Assembly (NCBI GenBank): GCA_022414725.1
Contig: CM039463.1
Span: forward strand, 37,222,360 to 37,286,359
Reading direction: 5' to 3'
Length of the DNA: 64,000 bases
From: Microglena sp. YARC
Lineage: Eukaryota; Chlorophyta; Chlorophyceae; Chlamydomonadales; Chlamydomonadaceae
A program made the position numbers and the translations under genes. Under the pieces are notes generated by a model. It was not told where the DNA came from. It did no database searches and was given only the letters and a program-made list of their open reading frames with translations. Shown in pieces: positions 40,868 through 50,849 of the stretch; within the stretch, counting starts at the first letter, position 1; each line of letters begins with the position of its first letter.

Positions 40868-41060
40868 TACAGCTAGGGACATTTGATATTGGGACACCTT
40901 ATATTTTGGGGATTCTGAAAAGTTGACCAATTCAAGATTTGTAACCGATCTTGTCAATACAGATACTTTCTTCAGGTGATTGACACAAAAAAATCAAGGC
41001 ATCTAAAGACACTGAATTTACATGTTCAAAGTACCCTGAAAAGTCAAACTGATAACGTAG
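40868..41060 (-). mobile_element. IS630-type element 3' end
   Basis: Closely similar to 48055-48230: terminal ACAGCTAGGGACATTTGAT, then the coding end of the transposase C-terminus on the minus strand. The core of the transposase is missing. It stands 70 bases before the second Fanzor. Confidence 0.65.
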
Positions 41061-41130
41061 GTAATGGTATAAGGAAATGTGTGTGTAATATTATATCACC
41101 AAAAGAAAAATAATACTCACCCCCCTCTTA

Positions 41131-43141
41131 ATGGGGGTAGTGCAAGACAAAGAAGATGACGATATTAACATCAGCGTCGTCAAGAAGACGCTTAATTCTC
41201 TGTGCATGGATGTATCGAGGCATCAGATCTCCTCAAGGATACAAAGCATGGTACTCTTAATCAACCACGCAGTTGCAGAGGCATACTTATTCGCAAACTT
41301 TCATATCACAAGATGCCTCGATGATGGAGACTTTGACGTCAAGCAGTTGCCACACCTGGATCGGAACTTTTATTACAGGTGCCTCCTTGCGGTATCGACC
41401 TCCAATGTTCGAAAGGATACTCTGGGCCAGAGCTTCAATGATACCATGGTTGCTTTCGACGCCCTAAGACCTGCAGGATACGTGAAGGTGGACGATCGTC
41501 CTTGGGGACAAGTAATCGCAGACGTCTCAATACAAATGGCGACGATGGCGTGCAACAGCGTTTGGGCAAACGTGGACAGGGTCGTTATCAAGTACCTGCG
41601 CTTGAAACATCCCTCTCTGAAGAAACATTTCAAGAAGATTGTCAAAGCGGTGGTCCAGTACCCAGAATCGAAAATCGACACAATCATCCCAGAGGGCCTC
41701 GTGCATGCGATCCACATCAAAGAGGTTGTCAGTCACTTGAGGGCTCTCTTTCCGATGCCAAGAGGGAAGCAGTTCAACACTAGAGCGCACCTGACAATGT
41801 GATTGTTCCATCACGTGCTTACAGAGTTGGGAGAGGTCGGACGAGTGGATCCGAAAGATAAAAAAACAAGAAAAAGTCACCCCCGTCTGTTCAGTATCCT
41901 TCCTCGCAAGAACGGCTTCACAATTTCGTACGTCCCGATATCTTCCATGACTTTCATGAAGCTTCTCAGCATGGGTGATTCGCCACTCGAGAGTGTCTCT
42001 GGCGATGGACGTTACGAGAACCATACAATGCTGTGGCGAAAGTACTTTAATGTCCAAGGTCTTGAGACGAAAAGGTCTCGCTTTGACAACCGAATCCTCA
42101 GCGACGGTAAAGGGGTATCCGTCCAAATGAAGCAGAAGGGTAAAGAAGAGGTCGTTGAAGAAGGAGAAAACGCAGGCTATCCAAAGGACGCAAATATCGT
42201 AGAGTGCAAGGACGCAGTGGGTGCGCTGCGTGTCGGAGTAGACCCTGGAATGACAGATATCGTCACGGTAGCATCTTCTGCAGGTCGCATCGAGTCTTTC
42301 AGCTCGGCTCGCTTTAGCGAAGTTGCTGGGTACAATACAAGCAAGCGTCACACCTACAAATGGAATGACGAGACTCAAGACCTCGTGAAGTCCATTCCAT
42401 CGCCCAATACGAGCAACATGTCCGACCTGCAGGACCATGTCAGAGCTTATCTCAAAGCGCTCCCGATCCTCCTACAACACAGAGCCAACAAAGGCTACCG
42501 ATCTATGCGATTCTTTCGATACGTTGGTAAACAGAAGACGATTGAAAAGGTATGCGATGTGATTGCACCAAGGGCACAGACGACCGTTGTTGGCTTCGGC
42601 AACTGGTCCAACCAAGGGTATGGTATCAGTCGTTCATGTTCTGGGCCCATCAAAGAGATCAGGAGGTGCCTCTCACGTCGTAAGAATGTTTTGTTTCAAA
42701 AACGTCGACGAACGCAACACTTCTTGTAAATGTCACGGCTGCTTCCAGAGGCTTGTCAACATGAAGGCAGACAGCGCAGTCTGGCGCGGAGTTTGCAAAG
42801 AGTCCCCAATCGACGGGTCTATAACTGTTGAGAAGCAGAAGATGGTGGTGAAGAACGTCAAGGTCCACAAAGTACTGCACTGTAGAGACAGTGTCAAAAG
42901 CGCATCATCCAATGTGCGCTGTGGTGCAACCTGGAACCGAGACGTGAACGCTGCCAAGAACCTTCTTCTGCTTCTGACAACGTGGATGGACGGGAGAGAG
43001 CGACCTGAGGCATTCTGTGTTCCCTCGCCTCCCCCCAAAACCACAGTTTCCATCGAGGCGAGTGTGAGCGCTAAACCGACCGACCCACCTGGGTTTGTCA
43101 GCAGCTTGCCTTGTTATCCTTTGGGCCAGCTTAAAAGCTGA
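41131..43141 (+). pseudogene. Second Fanzor-family (TnpB-like) nuclease, broken by TGA and a frameshift
   Basis: 41131-41802 is the N-terminal helical part ending in TGA. The same frame goes on to 42729 with the RuvC-I block LRVGVDPGMTDIVTV and VGFGNWSNQGYGIS. Then a shift near 42680 leads to the frame 42563-43141 with the zinc finger CKCHGC, then VRCGATWNRDVNAAKNLLLL carrying the RuvC-III Asp. Domain order is that of eukaryotic TnpB homologues (Fanzor), RNA-guided DNA nucleases; I would place it nearer the Fanzor2 type because of its WNRDVNAAKN zinc-finger/RuvC-III block. Sequence is unlike the Fanzor at 53 kb. Two breaks make it inactive as written. Confidence 0.75.
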
Positions 43142-43647
43142 AATACAGAGATGAAGGGCAAAAATATGTACTCGCCTTTAGCTGATCTACCCATTGGGTT
43201 CAAGGGTCACCGGTAGGGTGTCCCACAAATTGCGTCTCCGACTGTAATAAGCATCATTTTTTATCAAGAAACTTACAATGGCACAATTCCCATTTGCTAT
43301 GGCAAACATCAATGGAGTTCCCTGCTGATACACTTTCTGGAGTGTACGGTACACCTTATGTGTAATTTACACCAAAGCGTTTCCACCTCCACAGAGTAGA
43401 ACGGCTGATGTTCGTAAACACAGAAGTTTTTAACACACCCAAGTCAGCGACCATTCTTAACGCCAATTTTCTAACGGCGATGTCGTACATTCCCCTTCTT
43501 CTCTCACGCTTTCTGCCTGTTTGTCACAGTCCATATGTGGAGACCGGCTACATCCACGAGTGGCTCGGTCGCTCCGCTGTGGGGATTAAAACCCTAAACT
43601 CCAACAATTTCTAATGAATTTCACACAGTCTGTCAGACCGCTGAACA
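43142..43647. mobile_element. Spacer: terminal-repeat scraps, IS630 N-terminus remnant, duplicated leader
   Basis: 43340-43375 has GTGTACGGTACACCTTAT (terminal-repeat interior). 43370-43490 on the minus strand repeats the IS630 N-terminal coding part found at 57.87-57.99 kb. 43495-43645 duplicates the leader and first codons of the gene at 30026, but the frame stops after about 17 codons (MNFTQSVRPLNI...). No complete gene lies here. Confidence 0.55.
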
Positions 43648-44121
43648 TTACAACCCCATCCACTTAAGTCTGTCCGTCTCCCTTTGTTTCACAAAACAAC
43701 TAATCGCCCGATCCCACTCCGGAGCCATTTTTTGAACATATGCATCGTGTGCACATTTTGCCTTTTCGCGAGCCTCGTCAAGTTCACGCTGGATCTTGTC
43801 TAATCTTTCTCCATGAACTCGTTGGTTTCCAGAATCACGTCTACGTATCCATTGCGCGTACCTAGCTTCGACTTCTGCAATCTGTTTGGCTTTCTTTTTA
43901 TTGTTTTCTGTCATCACGCACCGTTGAGATTTGACAAACTCGTCAAGCTCTGGTATGTTGAATTTTGCAAGAGACTCGATCAATGACTTTGGTATTTTAT
44001 GATTGTATATACGGGATATACGATTAATCCATTCTATCCAATCAGTGCTCTCTAGCACACTGGCATCGCGAACCAACGAAACTATCATTATATTCAAATG
44101 GTACAATGAAATAGTAGCCAT
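43648..44121 (-). CDS. Coiled-coil protein of unknown function
   Basis: ATG at 44121 (the two codons upstream begin with GTG). The N-terminal half is hydrophobic to mixed (SLYHLNIMIVSLVRD, IEWINRISRIYNH). The second half is a charged coiled coil (NKKKAKQIAEVEARYAQWIR, IQRELDEAREKAKC) ending RLKWMGL. No domain recognised. It lies alone between mobile debris and ankyrin copy 9. Confidence 0.55.
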   Translation of the reverse strand: MATISLYHLNIMIVSLVRDASVLESTDWIEWINRISRIYNHKIPKSLIESLAKFNIPELDEFVKSQRCVMTENNKKKAKQIAEVEARYAQWIRRRDSGNQRVHGERLDKIQRELDEAREKAKCAHDAYVQKMAPEWDRAISCFVKQRETDRLKWMGL

Positions 44122-44382
44122 ATTCACTCTTTAGTCTCAAACATGAAATTATTCTTATACTAATTTGTAAATTCGGATAGATTCCAAAGATTCTCATCCA
44201 GATACCGCCAGGCAATTGCCGCTTACAGCTTAACGCTTGAAGATACCGCCAGGCAAGTGCCGCTTACAGCTTAACGCTTGCAAATACCGCTAGGCAAGTG
44301 CAACCAAGGGTTTATAGGGTTTATCCCAACTCATTGTTTATTTATACCATCCTGTGCGCCTTTGCATGCATGTACATAGAAC
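44122..44382 (+). promoter_or_regulatory. Ankyrin promoter module with tandem 42-bp repeats
   Basis: 44201-44300 holds three tandem units of about 42 bp, each with GATACCGCCAGGCAA, TGCCGCTTACAGC and TTAACGCTTG; the third runs into GTGCAACC. Then two GGGTTTATAG decamers, ATTTATTTATACC and the ATG at 44383. In other copies this ACCGCCAGG element occurs once. Its expansion here suggests a binding site or slippage. Confidence 0.55.
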
Positions 44383-46219
44383 ATGCAGTCGCACACGCGA
44401 TCATCGTTTCCCATCCTATCGTTTCCCCATGACATTCTGGATCGTATTGCCCTATTATCTTCCAACCCAAAGATTGTATTAGTGTGTAAAACTCTGCACA
44501 ACAGATTTTCTGGATGGCCCCTTACCGGACTGATCCAACCACCACAGCGAGTTGGAGAGATGATGGCGAAAGGGGGGCGCGCCGATCTTCTAGAAGTATG
44601 CTTGGTGTCCAATCTTCTTGTACAGGTTAAGGGGGCCCTACAATTGAGGGCGAACCAAAATGGAAACAACCTTCTCTATGTGGCTGCCAAGGAAGGTCAC
44701 GCAGATGTCTGCAAGCTGCTGATGGATCTAGCAGTGGCTGGACTTGAGTTCAGGGCCAGGGCGAACTATGGCGGCAGCTGGGCATTATGGCTGGCTGCCA
44801 AGGAAGGTCACGCAGATGTCTGCAAGCTGCTGATGGATCTAGAGGTGGCTGGACTTGAGTTCAGGGCCCTGGCGAACTCTACGTACAGCTGGGCATTGTG
44901 GCTGGCTGCCAAGGAAGGTCACGCAGATGTCTGCAAGCTGCTGATGGATCCAGCGGTGGCTGGACTTGAGTACATGGCCCTAGCGAACTCCAGCGACAGC
45001 AGGGCCTTGGTGGCGGCTGCAAAGGAAGGTCACGCAGATGTATGCAAGCTGCTGATGGATTCAGAGGTGGCTGGAATTGAGTATAGGGCCGTGGCGAACT
45101 CTAGCGACAGCAGGGCCTTGCGGGCGGCTGCATATGAAGGTCACGCAGATGTCTGCAAGCTGCTCATGGATCCAGCGGTAGCTGGACTTGAGTTTAGGGC
45201 CCGGGCGAACTATAGCGACAGCTGGGCCTTGTGTGAGGCTGCCAAGGCAGGTCACGCAGATGTCTGCAAGCTGCTGATGGATCCAGCGGTGGCTGGCCCC
45301 GTGTACAGGGCCAGGGCGAACTCTAGCTACAGCAGGGCCTTGTGGCTGGCTGCCAATGCAGGTCACGCAGATATCTGCAAGCTGCTCATGGATCCAGCGG
45401 TGGCTGGACTTGAGTCTAGGGCCAGGGCGAACTCTACCGACAGCTTGGCCTTGTGGGCGGCTGCAAAGGCAGGTCACGCAGATGTCTGCAAGCTGCTCAT
45501 GGATCCAGTGGTGGCTGGAATTGAGTACAGGGCCCTTGCGAACACTAGCGACAGCTGTGCCTTGTTGGTGGCTGCAAGGGAAAGTTACGCAGATGTCTGC
45601 AAGCTTCTGATGGATACAGCAGTGGCTGGACTCAAGTACAGGGCCAGGGCGAACAATATCAACAGCAGGGTCTTGGGGGCGGCTGCCAAGGCAGGTCACG
45701 CAGATGTCTGCAAGCTGCTGATGGATTCAGCGGTGGCTGGCCCCGTGTACAGGGCCAGGGCGAACTCTAGCTACAGCCGGGCATTGTGGGCGGCTGCCAA
45801 GGAAGGTCACGCAGATGTCTGCAAGCTGCTCATGGATCCAGAGGTGGCTGGAGTTGAGTTCAGGGCCAGGGCGAACTCTAACGACAGCTTGGCCTTATGG
45901 GCGGCTGCAAAGGCAGGTCATGCAGATGTCTGCAAGCTGCTGATGGATCCAGAGGTGGCTGGACTTGAGTACAGGGCCGTGGCGAACTCTAGCGATAGCA
46001 GGGCCTTGCGGGCGGTTGCAAAGGCAGGTCACTCAGATGTCTGCAAGCTGCTCATGGGATCCAGCGGTGGCTGAACTTGAGTTCAGGCCCTGGCGAATTA
46101 GCGACAGCTGGGCCTTGTGGGCGGCTGCGAAGGCTGCTTGCTTTTGATGGATCCAGAGGCGGCTGGCCCCGAGTACAGGGCCATTGTGAATCTTGACGGC
46201 AGCTGGGTCTTGTGTTAGG
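44383..46219 (+). CDS. F-box/ankyrin-repeat protein, copy 9, distal paralogue
   Basis: An open frame from MQSHTRSSFPILSFPHDILD to 46074 (563 codons): F-box, linker GEMMAKGGRADLLEVCLVSN and 12 complete ankyrin repeats. Repeat 9 has ESYADV in place of GHADV. The 13th is frameshifted by one extra G (CATGGGATCC at 46055) so the frame stops, while the family end (MDPEAAGPEYRAIVNLDG) continues out of frame to a TAG near 46217. It shows that the family moved 23 kb from the main array with its promoter module. Role as for the family. Confidence 0.85.
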
Positions 46220-46560
46220 CAAGACACGTAGAGCTTGGTGTCCAATCCTCTTGTTTTTTTCCATCTAATATGTTTCGTTTTACTGTTCCGCCGACTGTAG
46301 GGTTCAGGGTTTTCCACTATAGTCGGCGGAACAGTAAAATGAAACATCCCAATAAACGGTATAATGAGTCAACAGACGTTATAGTGTACGGGGTACACCT
46401 TAAAGATGTGTAGCAACCCACTTTGCAGTGGAACACCATCATGTTTTTGTAGCCCATCAACAACACGCCGCATCCCTGCAAAATGGAAGCGGTCTCCCTT
46501 GACCCAACAGTTCCATGCAATGAATGAAGCCTTGCGATTGTGAGAGCAGATTAGCGCTTA
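46220..46560. mobile_element. IS630-type terminal repeats head to head, plus Fanzor-type end remnant
   Basis: 46270-46296 (TTTACTGTTCCGCCGACTGT) and 46320-46346 (its reverse complement) face each other about 24 bases apart, leaving two outer ends without bodies. 46380-46505 repeats the segment at 13.31-13.43 kb (GTACGGGGTACACCTT, CCCATCAACAACACGCC, AATGGAAGCGGTCTCCC). No gene is seen. Confidence 0.6.
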
Positions 46561-46562
46561 CA

Positions 46563-46898
46563 TTAGATGTTGATGTGTTTGTCAAGCAAGTGTCTACTTA
46601 CACCATCTGGGGTCTTGCACGTCTTTTTGCAAACCGGACAAACACAACTCTCTTTATCGATAAGATACTTCTCCACCCTCTCTCGGTCGATAAGACACTT
46701 CTCCACTCTCTCTTTATTGAGACGGTCCTTCTCGATATATTTGAGACGGTCCTTCTCCTCCTTCTCGATACGAACCTTATCCTCTCTCTCTTTCTTGAGA
46801 CGGGCCTTCTCCTCCTTCTCGATACGAAACTTCTCCGCGGAAGCGATGTAGGTAGCATGGGTCGCGTTGAGAATCTTGAACTCGGTATCGAATATCAC
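46563..46898 (-). CDS. C2H2 zinc-finger/charged-helix protein, N-terminally truncated paralogue
   Basis: Paralogue of the gene at 48941-49396: IFDTEFKILNATHATYIASA, a long Glu/Lys/Arg helix (RIEKEEKARLKKERED units) and a finger CPVCKKTCKTPDGVSRHLLDKH. The matching N-terminal 20 residues (VMWDKIREWPHAIPGATG) are partly lost; the upstream sequence becomes unrelated at a transposon-like junction (about 46925). The start is a GTG in the listed frame, so a natural start may be lacking. The highly repetitive helix resembles viral or host coiled coils; function unknown. Confidence 0.5.
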   Translation of the reverse strand: MIFDTEFKILNATHATYIASAEKFRIEKEEKARLKKEREDKVRIEKEEKDRLKYIEKDRLNKERVEKCLIDRERVEKYLIDKESCVCPVCKKTCKTPDGVSRHLLDKHINI

Positions 46899-46929
46899 GG
46901 TCGCACCGGGAATCGCATGTAGCAGATAC

Positions 46930-47247
46930 AGTCGACAAGCTACCGCCGTGACATCCCCCTTCTTCTCTCACGCTTTCCTCCTGTTATTTATTTTTTATTT
47001 ATTTTTTATCTATCTTGTAATTCTTCGCATCCTCAAGCTCGGGCTTCTTCTTCTCCCAGTCTTTTTCTTGTCCGACAAAAACAGTTTCGTTGGTAGCAGC
47101 GTCCAAAACAATGTCGAGCAGTTGCAACGCATTGTCGATCAAATTTACGCTTTGATTGCCAGATAGAGGTATAAAGAATTTCCCAATTTATTCGATAACA
47201 ACAAAAACTGCGAAGACCATAAGACCATCAGGAGTATCGGGAGAGAT
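46930..47247 (+). promoter_or_regulatory. Leader of the small membrane protein
   Basis: 46945-46980 repeats TACCGCCGTGACATCCCC (also at 29826). T-rich stretches 46981-47010 follow. 47160-47247 is duplicated, inverted, at 57.70-57.79 kb; there the GACCATAAGACC motif is expanded. No separate gene is supported, though AACAATGTCGAGCAGTTGC near 47107 could start a short ORF. Confidence 0.35.
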
Positions 47248-47784
47248 ATGGAGTCTGGAAACACCGCTTGGACGGATGCCAACGTCGTCTCAGCCCGCGA
47301 GGCATTTTGCAATTGCAAGGCGTTTGTTTCCGGGGGATCAAACTACGAAGACGCCAGGCTCGTGGCGTCTCTCAAAAACGCAAAGTCGCTTGCGCAGGTC
47401 AACGAGCTGGAGCGTACTTACATTGCGTACATGCAAGCATTGGAGCCCTTCCAACCCAAGCGTTCAGAGGTGGATGAGCAGAAGGAAAAGCTCATGGAGA
47501 GCATTAACGATGAGGCGGGATCACTGATGAATTTGATTATGAAGGGATTGATAGACAGCATGCCGGATGAAAAATATGTGCCCATGATGTACGTTGTGCC
47601 CCAGTCAGGCACATACTGGGTCAAGGGAGTGCCGTTTGCCCGCAAACAGGCGTGCCGCGCCCGCGAACAGGCGTGCCGCGCCCGTGCCAACATGTACTTT
47701 AATGGGGCGACCGTTGTTGTATTTGTTGCCGTTGTTGCTGCATTTATCTACAACAAGTTCTTTCAAATTAAGTATGAAGTCTGA
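47248..47784 (+). CDS. Tail-anchored small protein, duplicated family member A (178 aa)
   Basis: MESGNTAWTDANVVSAREAF start, a helical middle (LERTYIAYMQALEPFQPKRS), a Pro-containing PMMYVVPQSGTYWVKGVPFA segment, a CRAREQACRARA repeat, then a C-terminal transmembrane helix (ATVVVFVAVVAAFIYNKFF). The cytosolic domain has no known match. A paralogue is at 57229-57693 on the other strand. The helix near the C-terminus suggests insertion into an internal or virion membrane. Confidence 0.7.
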   Translation: MESGNTAWTDANVVSAREAFCNCKAFVSGGSNYEDARLVASLKNAKSLAQVNELERTYIAYMQALEPFQPKRSEVDEQKEKLMESINDEAGSLMNLIMKGLIDSMPDEKYVPMMYVVPQSGTYWVKGVPFARKQACRAREQACRARANMYFNGATVVVFVAVVAAFIYNKFFQIKYEV

Positions 47785-48054
47785 AGTGTACAGAAATGAA
47801 TTGGTGATCCGTGAACCAATCGATTCTGAATTGGGCCATTTGTAAATGGTGCGTAAAAAAAACGGTAATCTACTACATTGTACGTTGAATCTAACAGTTT
47901 CGTCTTTTCAAGATGAAGTTATAGATATCAGTGTGTGTCATTGGTTTCTCAATGCCTTCGAGAGTTTTTTCTGCCAATTGAAAATTAAATTCCTGAGAAA
48001 TGATGCACGTAGTACATAAATCGTATATACGCAACATACAGCGTAAATCGTACA
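47785..48054. other. Spacer, start duplicated at 57.05-57.09 kb
   Basis: 47785-47910 is inverted-duplicated in the second locus (GTGAACCAATCGATTCTGAA, GGTGCGTAAAAAAAACGG). The remainder is AT-rich with nothing recognisable. Confidence 0.35.
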
Positions 48055-48800
48055 TACAGCTAGGGACATTTGATTGTGGGACACCTTTTATTTTGGGGAT
48101 TTGACCAATTCAAGTTTTGTAACCGATCTTGTCAATACAGATACTGTCTTCAGGAGATTGACACAAAACATTCAAGGCCTGTAAAGACACAGAAGTTACA
48201 TGATCAAAGTAGCCTGACAAGTCATCGTGTTGGCTTACATCGTGCGCATCAATAATCATTTTCAAAGCGTTCCTGTAATCAAATAATTCTGCTACATCTG
48301 GAATTATTGGGCACGCGCAGCGATATTTTCGCTTGAGCGAACTGAACACATTCTCAATAGCGTTGAACTCTGGACTGTAAGGAGGTACAAAGAGCAGCCG
48401 TATTCCTACAGAATCGAACGCAGAGATCGTCTCTTTTGAATGATGGAACTGGATATTGTCAAGGACAGCGACAGTACCCTGCTTTACATGTAACTTTGAT
48501 ACAAACTGCACAAAGTCGATTTTCTTGCAATTGTGATCAAGGATCTTGTAATGAACGATACCTTTGACAGAAACGGCAGCGATTAGCGTCAATTTGGACA
48601 TTCGCAATGTCCGAGAAATTTGGATATTTAAACGTTTGCCGCGTTGGCAGTACCCACTGCGACAAGTGTCACCGATGTAAAAACCCGCCTCATCAATGGA
48701 GGCGGAACAATATCATTCTGCAAAAGCCTTTCTTTACCGAAGTATTTAGATGAGCTAGAAAATTTATTTATTTTATTTTTTCTTCACATACAGCTAGGGA
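48055..48800 (-). mobile_element. IS630/mariner-type element, best transposase copy in the window
   Basis: Ends show ACAGCTAGGGACAT at 48056 and again, in direct rather than inverted orientation, at 48791, so this is probably a truncated element with another one's end beside it. It contains the transposase reading frame described next. Related sequence lies at 40.87 kb and 55.56-55.62 kb. Confidence 0.6.
48110..48712 (-). pseudogene. IS630-type DDE transposase, N-terminus missing
   Basis: The open frame runs from just after a TGA at 48713 to 48110 and contains the catalytic triad region: SIDEAGFYIGDTCRSGYCQR (first Asp), VAVLDNIQFHHSKE (second Asp), and PPYSPEFNAIENVFSSLKRK (Glu). The helix-turn-helix N-terminus seen at 57.87 kb is absent, so binding to ends is lost; no ATG precedes the first Asp in frame. 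Family function is cut-and-paste transposition at TA sites. Confidence 0.8.
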
Positions 48801-48940
48801 CATAACGGTAACGGTCTGAGTGTAACATTCCTCTGCGCTTCGCACGATATATAATGGGCGTTCCTACTTCCTGGCGGATTTTTGCTGTCTACATGTGCAT
48901 GTGGCTGAGCGCTTACAGATGCCAATAAGGCACTCGTGTC
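48713..48940. other. Spacer with dispersed module scrap
   Basis: 48860-48885 is the reverse complement of the CCGCC...AGGAAC...CCCATT module found upstream of the ankyrin genes. Nothing else is recognised. Confidence 0.35.
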
Positions 48941-49396
48941 CTAGTAGTACAGCTGACAACAGATGTTGATGTGTTTGTCAATCATGTGCATGCTCACACC
49001 GTCTCGACTTTTGCACGTCTTTTTGCAAACCGGACAAACACAACTATCTCTCTCGATACTGGATTTTTCTTCCCCGTCGATAAGACACTTATCCACCATC
49101 TCTTTCTTGAGACGTGCCTTCTGCATCTTCTGGATACATTTTATCTCCCGAAACTTATCCTCTCTCTCTTTATTGAGACGTGCCTTCTCCTCCTTCTCGA
49201 TACGACACTTATCCTCTCTCTCTTTCTTGAGACGGGCCTTCTCCTCCTTCTCGATACGAAACTTCTCTGCGGAAGCGATGTAGGTAGCATGGGTCGCGTT
49301 GAGAATCTTGAACTCGGTATCGAATATCCCGGTCGCACCGGGAATCGCATGTGGCCACTCACGGATCTTATCCCACATCACAGAAACGGCATCCAC
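48941..49396 (-). CDS. C2H2 zinc-finger/charged-helix protein, full paralogue
   Basis: 151 codons: MDAVSVMWDKIREWPHAIPG, the IFDTEFKILNATHATYIASA block, about 65 residues of Glu/Lys/Arg heptad-like helix with repeated KEEKARL..ERED units, then CPVCKKTCKSRDGVSMHMIDKH, a typical C2H2 finger near the C-terminus. It starts next to the F-box/SAP gene on the same strand (18-base gap). Paralogue at 46563. Binding to DNA, RNA or protein is open. Confidence 0.65.
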   Translation of the reverse strand: MDAVSVMWDKIREWPHAIPGATGIFDTEFKILNATHATYIASAEKFRIEKEEKARLKKEREDKCRIEKEEKARLNKEREDKFREIKCIQKMQKARLKKEMVDKCLIDGEEKSSIERDSCVCPVCKKTCKSRDGVSMHMIDKHINICCQLYY

Positions 49397-49414
49397 ACGT
49401 GCAGACAGTCCACT

Positions 49415-50737
49415 CTATGCATCTTCGAGTGTGGATCGCAGGGATGCCAGGGACTCTGCATCGCGAGTGCGCTTGTGGATATGGTAGAATACCGTCTCGA
49501 TATTATTGAGGACTTGGACAGGAATTCGAGGCTGGCGAGCACACCACGCTTTCCTTGTGTCGGAAACGATACACTCTGCCTTCAGATGAAAGACAGATGG
49601 TCGCAGGCTTTCAGGTATGTCAAGGACATCGTCAAGATCGTGTGTATCACCCCACTGCTTCATGGCTTCCGACTTGGCAGACGAACTCAGCTCATGAGGA
49701 TCGATGTGGTGGTAATTGTCGTACTCGTACTCGTCGATGTAATCACGCTCGCGTCTGGCATCTTCCCAAAGATCGTCTAGAATTGAAGCGTACTCAGTGT
49801 GGTTGTGAAAGAATTTCATCTCAAGTATCGATACAGCGATGTCCTCTGGATCTCCGTCGTTGTTTTCAACAAAACCTGTGCACAAACGAGAGTCACTGCG
49901 AAGTTCACACCCTCGATCCTCTAGAGCCCTCTCCAAAATGTGAAGGCGAGTACTTGTAGCAATGATGTCTGCAGCGACTTTCACGGCACCCCCCCCTCTT
50001 CCAGAATTCACGTACAAATCTCTGGCCCCGCATGCGGATTCCGAAACGGAGAATATCCTGGAATCCAACGTCATGTCACCAAGCTTCTTGGAAAGCAACG
50101 TCTCCCGAGAGGTACGTCGCTCATCCGCAGAGATGGCGGGGACTCGAATATGTGTATGGGATGATGATGCATGCTTCTTAAGCGCAACCCGAGCCACGTC
50201 GCGGATAAGATATAAACGCATCGGTGCTGCTGACTGATACATCGGATTTCGTTTGCGTTCGCAACTCAGGGTCGTGAGATCCTTCTCGGTCAAGCGATAC
50301 TCTAACTTGACCGTTGACACACACATTCGTGCTGAGCGCATAGCCCTCATTTCTGAACGGAATTTTGCAGACAGGATGCACACCCTAGGGGGGCGAGCGA
50401 CAACTTCCGCCTCCATCAGCCTCCTCCACAATGCGGCTTTGACACCAGAAACCATCAGTCCACGATCTCGACACGCCTTCTTTAGAACATCCGCTTTGCT
50501 TGCCTCTGAAAGACCCTCGTGAATACGCATCCTCTCGAACACTGCATCGTTCACGAGGCGAACACCAGGCTCCAGCTTCTCTTGCACCGCAATACTAAGC
50601 TCGGTGAACGCTACGTTTCCCACCAACATGAGGTTCGCGGCGTCCTCTGAGACGTCGCATAATTGATGGTACTTATCACCACTTTTTGATAAATGCAACG
50701 CGATGATGTGGAGTGGGCCTGCAGGGAGAAGTTCCAT
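49415..50737 (-). CDS. F-box-like protein with SAP domain
   Basis: ATG at 50737 is preferred (GTG is upstream). Residues 1-50 (MELLPAGPLHIIALHLSKSG) look like an F-box; residues about 80-110 are a SAP motif (ADVLKKACRDRGLMVSGVKA, then ALWRRL), known for DNA binding. The rest is charged with acid patches (WEDARRERDYIDEYEYD). Together this suggests a ubiquitin ligase adaptor acting on chromatin-bound targets, as an inference. Next gene on the left is the zinc-finger paralogue; an Rpb2 scrap and a divergent methyltransferase-like gene lie on the right. Confidence 0.65.
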   Translation of the reverse strand: MELLPAGPLHIIALHLSKSGDKYHQLCDVSEDAANLMLVGNVAFTELSIAVQEKLEPGVRLVNDAVFERMRIHEGLSEASKADVLKKACRDRGLMVSGVKAALWRRLMEAEVVARPPRVCILSAKFRSEMRAMRSARMCVSTVKLEYRLTEKDLTTLSCERKRNPMYQSAAPMRLYLIRDVARVALKKHASSSHTHIRVPAISADERRTSRETLLSKKLGDMTLDSRIFSVSESACGARDLYVNSGRGGGAVKVAADIIATSTRLHILERALEDRGCELRSDSRLCTGFVENNDGDPEDIAVSILEMKFFHNHTEYASILDDLWEDARRERDYIDEYEYDNYHHIDPHELSSSAKSEAMKQWGDTHDLDDVLDIPESLRPSVFHLKAECIVSDTRKAWCARQPRIPVQVLNNIETVFYHIHKRTRDAESLASLRSTLEDA

Positions 50738-50849
50738 GATTTGTTGCACTCAGACCGGTCAATACTGGTATGTTCCAATCAATGTACAACTTTACTGTGT
50801 ATGTAATCAATTCTTAATGTACAACTTTGACCGACGGTCGATTGTGTCT

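Noticed and set aside
46567..46851. Plus-strand frames across the zinc-finger genes (also at 48963 and 48971)
   Set aside because: They are shadows of the Glu/Lys-rich minus-strand helix; they would be Leu/Ser-rich low-complexity proteins, while the minus frame has a clear C2H2 finger.
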